This document shows, in pieces, positions 58,303 through 64,000 of a stretch of 64,000 nt of DNA; position 1 is the first letter of the stretch; each line of letters starts with the position of its first letter. The stretch comes from CAZCAQ01 sp964540135 (GTDB lineage: Bacteria; Patescibacteriota; WWE3; UBA101185; UBA10185). The DNA lies in NCBI GenBank assembly GCA_964540135.1, contig CAZILK010000002.1:52997-116996 (forward strand), in the 5' to 3' direction. A model generated the notes under the pieces. The model saw only the letters and a program-made list of their open reading frames with translations. It made no database searches and was not told the DNA's origin. A program made the position numbers and the translations under genes.

Positions 58303-60441
58303 GCAACAATATCAGAATATTTGTACTTTGGCGGGGGTGTTGCCGAATACCTCAGATTCGACACAAGCAACTTCCTGCTCTCAGATGACCTGCTACCAAA
58401 TGCTAACGATACGCTTGACCTTGGCTCCAATACATATAGGTGGCAAGATCTATACTTAGGCCCAGGAACACTCCATATAGGAACTTCAACAACTGATGAA
58501 GGAACCTTTTCATATAACACCACAACTAACTTGCTAGACCTTTCCATAAGCGGTACTAGTGTTGCAACCTTTGGACTAGCTCAAGCAGCTTTTGGAGTAC
58601 CAACAGCGTTCAATGCGGCGGGTGATGCTAGCTTTGGCTACGATCTAGTACTTACAAATCAAACAGCATCAAAAATTCAAAGCTACGGACCACTAACAAT
58701 TGAGTCCGGTGAGAATTTTGAAAACCAAAATCTTACATTAACAACATTCGGGACTGGCGATGTAGTCTTTAACTTACCTTCAAGCGGTGCAGCAATATTT
58801 CAGGGCGCTGTTGCAATTGATTCCCAACAAACTTTAACTGCAAATGATACAGACCCATCTGTTGCTGCAGGATCGCACTGGATAACTAACAATAACTCAG
58901 GAACAAATTACACCAACTTCCTTGACGGAACAGCAGGACAAATATTGATAATCGAAGTTAATGATGCAAATACAACATTTAACTGTATAGGAAGTGAAGC
59001 AACCATAAACTGTGGTAATCTGGATATTGCAGCAGCAGCTGGAGACATTTTAACCTGGGTATACGATGGCACAATTTGGAATTTAATAAACTGGATGGAT
59101 GAGGGCGATACTCAAACAGGAGCAGACCTTGCAGAGCTTTACGTTAGTTCACAAAAACTTGAACCAGGCGACATTGTTATGGTAGATAACACTAACTCCG
59201 CATTAGTTAAAAAAACCACAACGCCATACCAAAACGCCTCACTTGGAATAGTATCAACTAATCCGGGCATAATACTGGGACAAGGAGATTATGAAGGGCT
59301 TACTACATACCCAATAGCACTTGCAGGAAGAGTACCGCTGAAAACAAATACAGAAAACGGGCCAGTTATGTCGGGTGATCCACTCACCCCATCCTCTACT
59401 CCAGGTGTAGCAATGAAAGCTATAAGGGCGGGTAGGATAATAGGATACGCACTAGAAGATTTGAATTCAGGTACTGATAAAGTTCTAACGTTTGTGAACT
59501 CTACTTGGTACGACCCACAAACTGTATTAACCGCTTCAGGAGATTTAAATCTAACCGGCAGTGCTTATCTAGACGGTCTCCTAACTGTTCAAGGAGTTAA
59601 TGTTCTGGGTGAATTACAAACACTAACAACTAACTTTAATACAAACTCAACTGAAGGCAGTGAACAATTAGGACAAATTACGACTGAGATTGACAGTATC
59701 AACTCACAACTTGAAACACTAACAACTACGGTTAATCAGCTAGCAGCTGAATCTACCCAATCCACTCAAAGCTCTGGCTCAGGAGATGCCAGCGCTATAC
59801 TTGGACAAATTACACAGCTATACAACGATTTTGTAGAATTCACAAACGATCTTGGATTATCAGCATCAACTGACAACCAAGGCGAAAACGTACTAACAAT
59901 AGATAGTAAGCTTGTAGCACTTGCTGAAGCTTCTTTTAATGATGTTGTTGTCACAGGAGATCTTAACGTGGGTATGTTAAAACTAGACTCTATCGCAAAC
60001 TCAATTGGAATTATTGGACCTGCTTGCTATAACGCAGACACACAAACAACTAACCAAACACTTTGCGATGCCCAAACTCTGTATATTCAAAAAGAACTTG
60101 CTGGTAATATAGACCTATTTGATGCAGGTATTGTCTTGTCCCCAGATGGCGGAATTAAAACTGTTGGAAAGATAGAAGCAAAACAAGTTAAGGCTGAGGA
60201 GCTTATTCTTGAGCAAGAATCAGTTGGGTCTGGAGTACTGGAAGCTGGCGAAACTACAGTGACAATAGAATCAACTCTTGTTAAAGTAACTTCAAAGATA
60301 TTTATCACACCAACAACAAGCACTCAAGGCGCAAGTTTATACATAAGCTCAAAAGATGCGGGTACGGCGTTTGAAGTTAACGCAGACTCACCTGCCTCAC
60401 AAGATATTGAGTTTGATTGGTTTATAGTTAACGAGAATTAA
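58180..60441 (+). CDS. Fibre-like surface protein (3' part)
   Basis: About 753 residues after the gap. It continues the beta repeats with LDLGSNTYRWQDLYLGPGTL, typical of tail-fibre and S74-type proteins. Then comes a domain with LEPGDIVMVDN, GPVMSGDPLTPSSTPGVAMK and GRIIGYALEDL, which resembles the peptidase G2/IMC-type chaperone end of phage fibres. A coiled coil (about 59690-59760) and a final beta domain follow. It is probably the C-terminal part of the same protein that begins at 55331. Its stop overlaps the next start (TAATG), so the two giants are translationally coupled. Confidence 0.75.
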   Translation, partial: SGAISGDNGVLFDLVDSGVDSTFSITNSNGTYKANLSVEGNATISEYLYFGGGVAEYLRFDTSNFLLSDDLLPNANDTLDLGSNTYRWQDLYLGPGTLHIGTSTTDEGTFSYNTTTNLLDLSISGTSVATFGLAQAAFGVPTAFNAAGDASFGYDLVLTNQTASKIQSYGPLTIESGENFENQNLTLTTFGTGDVVFNLPSSGAAIFQGAVAIDSQQTLTANDTDPSVAAGSHWITNNNSGTNYTNFLDGTAGQILIIEVNDANTTFNCIGSEATINCGNLDIAAAAGDILTWVYDGTIWNLINWMDEGDTQTGADLAELYVSSQKLEPGDIVMVDNTNSALVKKTTTPYQNASLGIVSTNPGIILGQGDYEGLTTYPIALAGRVPLKTNTENGPVMSGDPLTPSSTPGVAMKAIRAGRIIGYALEDLNSGTDKVLTFVNSTWYDPQTVLTASGDLNLTGSAYLDGLLTVQGVNVLGELQTLTTNFNTNSTEGSEQLGQITTEIDSINSQLETLTTTVNQLAAESTQSTQSSGSGDASAILGQITQLYNDFVEFTNDLGLSASTDNQGENVLTIDSKLVALAEASFNDVVVTGDLNVGMLKLDSIANSIGIIGPACYNADTQTTNQTLCDAQTLYIQKELAGNIDLFDAGIVLSPDGGIKTVGKIEAKQVKAEELILEQESVGSGVLEAGETTVTIESTLVKVTSKIFITPTTSTQGASLYISSKDAGTAFEVNADSPASQDIEFDWFIVNEN

Positions 60442-63400
60442 TGAAGACTAAAAGTTTTAAACATAAAGTTAAAATCTTAAGAAATAGTTTTTTCACTATT
60501 GGTATTGGGGTTGTACTAGTAGCGGTTCCTGTCATATATCTGCAGCTTAAAAACACTCAACAAGTGAAAGCTGCTTGGTATAATGATTCCTGGCTTTTTA
60601 GAAAAGAACTGACAATCGATGCCTCAAAAGTAGATGATACAGGGAGTGCGGACCTCGCTGATTTCCCATTTGTACTAAGTCAAACATTTCCGGAACTCGC
60701 AGATAAAGCAAAATCTGATTTCTCTGATGTTTTATTTACAAGTAGCGACGGTGTAACGCAGCTTGATCATGAAATAGAAAGCTACAATAAAGCATCCGGA
60801 CAAATAACAGCCTGGATAAAAGCAACGCTAGACTGGGACAATGACACAAAAATTTATATGTACTACGGAAACCCGAACTCTGCTAATCAAGAGGACCCTG
60901 TAAATGTTTGGACTGGGGTTAATAATAAGGGTGTGTGGCATATGCCTGAGGATCCATCATCCTCTTCTGACTGCAATGGCGGTGCCGGAAGCTACGAAAT
61001 ATGTAACTCAACCTCTACATCTCTCAGTCATGCTGACGCACTCACCTCCATGACAGCCGCAAATCAAATGAATGGAAAGGTTGATGGTAGCATTGATTTT
61101 GACGGAACTGATGATTATTTAGATGCCGGTAATGATATATCTTTAGATATAGGAATCGGTGACTTTTCGATTATGATGTGGGTAAAATTAGCACCAGTTG
61201 CAGATGGCCAAATAGCCTGGTTTATGAACAAAATAAGCGGGCAAGCTACCGGTAACGGCGTACGAGGCTTTCAACTTGGTTGGAGAGATGACTGCTGCGG
61301 TGATGCAGTTCAGCTCAGGTACAATGACGGCAAACTTACCTGTGCCCCCAACTGTCAAATTAATATTGAGAATTCAACTGATATAGATGACGACACATGG
61401 CATTTCATCGCAATAAGTGCTGATCGAAGCGGAAGTGCTTCTTTTTATGTAGATACTGTAAACGAAACCACTGTTATAAGTGGGAGAACTGGCTCACTGA
61501 CTACTACTAACCCATTGATTATAGGAGATAGTGTAACACCGCCTACCTCTTCAAATGCAGACGGCCAAATAGATGAGGTTAGATTTATTGTAGGTACAGC
61601 GATATCCACACAATACATACTAACTTCATACACCAATCAATCAGATCCAATTGGTTTTTTTAAAACAGCAAAGAATGAGGAAAAAAGAGCTGATCCTGTC
61701 GCAATATGGCATATGGATGAGAACACTGGTGCAACAACATATGACAACACTCCAGATCAAGAAAATCTTACAAACGTAGCTTCTGCAACCTGGACACAAG
61801 CAGACAATGCGTATGGCGTAACCCAAACTTTTTTAGACTTTAACGGTAGCTCTAGCAGATTACTCAGCTCCTACGACGAGGATTTTAATTTCGGCACAGG
61901 ATCTTTTTCAGTCTCTGGCTGGTTTAAGCACGGCGCTTCACCGCCAGGCAGCACCTCATATCTTATAAATCGCTATGTAACAGCGGGCTGGGCGGTGTAT
62001 ATGAATACGAGCGGATATGTGTGCTTTGGTATTGATGATGATGCAACTTTTTCTATACAAGATGATGCTTGCTCGACAAACCTTGCCGACGGAGCATGGC
62101 ATCACTTCGAGGCTGTAAAAACAGGAACCACAGAAATTCGGCTTTATATAGACGGTATTAGTGTAGATTCATCATCCGTAACTGCAAATGGCTCTCTTTC
62201 CGGAGCATCTCCCAATCTATATATAGGCGCACATAGCTCAAACAACAGCACCTATAGCGGTTATTTTGCAGGATCTCTTGACAATATCATAGTTTATCAG
62301 TATGCAAGATCGCCAGCTCAAGTCAGGAATGACTTTTTACAAGAAAACTCTAATATCTCAGTGCAAGTAACAACAGCCGATACTGTTACTAAGCCAATCG
62401 GTTGGTGGCGTCTTGACGAACTATACGGGGACAGTGCTAACTCCTCAGGATCTGATATTACTGTTGACGGTAGTCTTGCAGGAGCAACTACCTGCCCTCC
62501 AACCTCCGGTGCCTGCCCTACTTGGTATAAGTCAGGGAAAATGAACGGAGCTCTAGATTTTGATGGCGGGGATTATGTAGAAGTTAACGATGATTCAGAT
62601 CTTGATTTCACTAGTGGTGCTGATTTTAGCATCAGTGGTTGGTTTTACAGAGACACAACAGGTACCAATGATGTGATAGTTGCTAAAAGAGATGGTGTTG
62701 CTAGCGGAGATGTTGGTTATATTTTGTACATTAATAGCTCAGACTTACTAGTCCTCGAAGTAAGCGATGGATCAGATGAATATAGCTTAGTTTCTACATC
62801 CACATTTGCATCTGTGGGCTGGAATCACTTTGTCGTAGTTTGGGATAAAGGGAGTGCGACAAATTCTGAAATTTATATAAATGGAGTAGACGACGATCCG
62901 GATGATAACAATGACATAGGTACAATTGGCAATATAGACACACTTGCCAACACAAGACCATTGAGACTTGCGGCTAACAGTAACGCGACTCCTGCTGATT
63001 TCATTGACGGAAAACTTGATGACATAAAAGTATTTAACTACGCATTAACCGCAGCTCAAGTTAAAGTTGAGTATAATTTTGGAGCAAGCTTAAGTGTTTC
63101 AACCACTTCATCCGAAGCTGCGAATCTTGCAGATGGTGCAGGCACAGATCCAATTGGTATCTGGTCACTTGATGAAAACACAGGAGTAAATACTGCCTAT
63201 GATCTATCAGGCAATGCTTATGATTTAACACTAACAAGTATTTCCCACGGCGACTGGGTGCCGGGAAAATATGGATCTGCAATTGACTTTGATGGCACCA
63301 ATGACTACGCTACGGCAACAACTGAAAACGGCAATTTTTCACTGAATAGTTATTCTATATCTACTTGGTTGTATAGGCAGGCTGACAGCGCGGGTATTGA

Positions 63401-64000
63401 AGCGGTACTAGATAACAGAGACGGCGCGACAGATGGATGGTCATTATTTATTGACGCAAGTGATAAGCTATCGTGCTCTTATAACAGCACACTTTCAGTC
63501 AGCACAACATCTATTGCACTAAACACTTGGTATCATGCAGAGTGTACTTCAAGCGGTGCGCTTCAGACACTGTATCTAAACGGCTTGCAAGAAGACTCAG
63601 ATGCAATATCTGGAAGTATAAGCGAGGCAACAAACTTTAGAATTGCAACACAAAGCTACGGTACCAGTCAAAAATTCTCCGGTTATTTAGATACTATCAA
63701 GGTTCACAACTACACAAGAACACCTGGACAAGTTGCGTACGAATATAATAGAGGCGGACCAACAGCATGGTGGAAATTCGACGAATGTACAGGTACTGTT
63801 GCAAATGATTCATCAGGGCATGGCCTAACAGGAACTATCACTGCTGGAAACTCAAGCGGTGATAACGATAGCGCAGGAACTTGTGGTAGTGGTACCAGCG
63901 GAACAACGGATGAGATGTGGAATGCAGGAACAACCGGAAAACTTAACGCGAGTCTTGATTTTGATGATACAAACGACTATGTAAGCGTAACTGCTAACGC
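60441..64000 (+). CDS. Giant DUF2341/LamG-repeat surface protein (partial)
   Basis: An open frame of 1186 codons that runs off the window. It has an N-terminal membrane segment (about residues 15-35), a DUF2341 domain (about 50-160, RKELTIDASKVDDTG to YMYYGNPNS), then repeated LamG/concanavalin-like domains. Four complete or nearly complete LamG units start near 61090, 61840, 62555 and 63280 (FDGTDDYLDAGND, NGSSSRLLSSYDEDF, FDGGDYVEVNDDSDL, FDGTNDYATATTEN) and a fifth begins near 63955. Spacers contain WHMDEN-, WWRLDE- and WWKFDE-type strands. It probably binds glycans or other surfaces, and is coupled to the fibre gene by TAATG. Confidence 0.85.
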   Translation, partial: MKTKSFKHKVKILRNSFFTIGIGVVLVAVPVIYLQLKNTQQVKAAWYNDSWLFRKELTIDASKVDDTGSADLADFPFVLSQTFPELADKAKSDFSDVLFTSSDGVTQLDHEIESYNKASGQITAWIKATLDWDNDTKIYMYYGNPNSANQEDPVNVWTGVNNKGVWHMPEDPSSSSDCNGGAGSYEICNSTSTSLSHADALTSMTAANQMNGKVDGSIDFDGTDDYLDAGNDISLDIGIGDFSIMMWVKLAPVADGQIAWFMNKISGQATGNGVRGFQLGWRDDCCGDAVQLRYNDGKLTCAPNCQINIENSTDIDDDTWHFIAISADRSGSASFYVDTVNETTVISGRTGSLTTTNPLIIGDSVTPPTSSNADGQIDEVRFIVGTAISTQYILTSYTNQSDPIGFFKTAKNEEKRADPVAIWHMDENTGATTYDNTPDQENLTNVASATWTQADNAYGVTQTFLDFNGSSSRLLSSYDEDFNFGTGSFSVSGWFKHGASPPGSTSYLINRYVTAGWAVYMNTSGYVCFGIDDDATFSIQDDACSTNLADGAWHHFEAVKTGTTEIRLYIDGISVDSSSVTANGSLSGASPNLYIGAHSSNNSTYSGYFAGSLDNIIVYQYARSPAQVRNDFLQENSNISVQVTTADTVTKPIGWWRLDELYGDSANSSGSDITVDGSLAGATTCPPTSGACPTWYKSGKMNGALDFDGGDYVEVNDDSDLDFTSGADFSISGWFYRDTTGTNDVIVAKRDGVASGDVGYILYINSSDLLVLEVSDGSDEYSLVSTSTFASVGWNHFVVVWDKGSATNSEIYINGVDDDPDDNNDIGTIGNIDTLANTRPLRLAANSNATPADFIDGKLDDIKVFNYALTAAQVKVEYNFGASLSVSTTSSEAANLADGAGTDPIGIWSLDENTGVNTAYDLSGNAYDLTLTSISHGDWVPGKYGSAIDFDGTNDYATATTENGNFSLNSYSISTWLYRQADSAGIEAVLDNRDGATDGWSLFIDASDKLSCSYNSTLSVSTTSIALNTWYHAECTSSGALQTLYLNGLQEDSDAISGSISEATNFRIATQSYGTSQKFSGYLDTIKVHNYTRTPGQVAYEYNRGGPTAWWKFDECTGTVANDSSGHGLTGTITAGNSSGDNDSAGTCGSGTSGTTDEMWNAGTTGKLNASLDFDDTNDYVSVTAN

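Noticed and set aside
55331..60441. Prophage tail-fibre gene
   Set aside because: The fibre-like repeats come with an N-terminal HTH and membrane span, and no other phage structural genes are in the window, so a cellular surface protein is more likely.
1..64000. CRISPR arrays, insertion sequences, integrases, rRNA genes
   Set aside because: No regularly spaced identical repeats with unique spacers, no transposase or integrase motifs and no rRNA sequence were seen on either strand.
1..64000. Alternative genetic code (UGA as Gly or Trp)
   Set aside because: UGA ends ordinary genes at expected places, for example the HIT-family gene at 15479, and conserved proteins read through without in-frame UGA.

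Overview
This window is AT-rich bacterial DNA that looks like a Candidate Phyla Radiation (Patescibacteria) genome, probably close to Microgenomates or Katanobacteria. That placement is an inference. It rests on small compact genes, a minimal SecE, sortase and PEGA proteins, HTH domains fused to unrelated domains, giant surface proteins, and very widespread leaderless transcription. The genetic code appears standard. A 100-N scaffold gap (58080-58179) shows this is a scaffolded assembly, and three genes carry single-base frameshifts in homopolymers.

Layout. 1-10.1 kb is an accessory region: an HTH-CYTH fusion, a winged-HTH fused to a dead 2-hydroxyacid dehydrogenase beside an intact one, a TrmB regulator divergent from an EamA transporter, a PRTase-like protein, a deoxyribosyltransferase-like/RHH protein, a broken VOC gene, a GNAT and unknowns. 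10.3-19.8 kb holds a YdjM-like hydrolase, an APH-type kinase, an unusual thymidylate synthase with dCMP deaminase, a tandem nucleotidyltransferase, a HIT protein, MurB, MurA, FolD and an M50 protease, with an unassigned structured RNA gene between the last two. 19.9-23.4 kb is the core secE-nusG-rplK-rplA and rplJ-rplL block, with a classical L10 leader and attenuator. 23.4-34.2 kb has a UbiA-type prenyltransferase, a beta-helix surface protein, a glycogen/alpha-glucan cluster (two GT5 synthases and two GH57 enzymes, with a second candidate small RNA) and an HTH regulator. 34.2-48.4 kb has a WecG/TagA glycosyltransferase, MreB, a PEGA protein, a sortase, two tRNAs, a VapBC-like pair, a frameshifted AlaX, Ndk, ArgS and a split competence uptake operon.

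48.6-64 kb is the most interesting part. After an ArsR regulator comes an operon in ATP-synthase order (c-like, b, delta, alpha, gamma, beta, epsilon) with no a subunit. The c position is taken by a 260-residue secreted-type protein whose C-terminal 70 residues are a c-subunit hairpin. The hairpin keeps the polar-loop RNP but has Gly where the ion-carrying Asp/Glu must be. Its exported N-terminal half resembles a segment of the divergently encoded giant fibre-like protein. I interpret this as a rotary F1 motor that cannot pump ions and is attached to a cell-surface module. Next to it are the fibre protein, with a cytoplasmic MerR-type HTH and one membrane span, and a giant DUF2341/LamG-repeat protein that runs off the window.

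Regulation. At about two dozen genes a -10 hexamer lies 4-7 nt (mostly 6 nt) before the start codon, which places the transcription start at or next to the initiation codon. I used this to choose several starts. Clear Shine-Dalgarno sites are seen mainly at rplJ, rplL and the gene starting at 10121.
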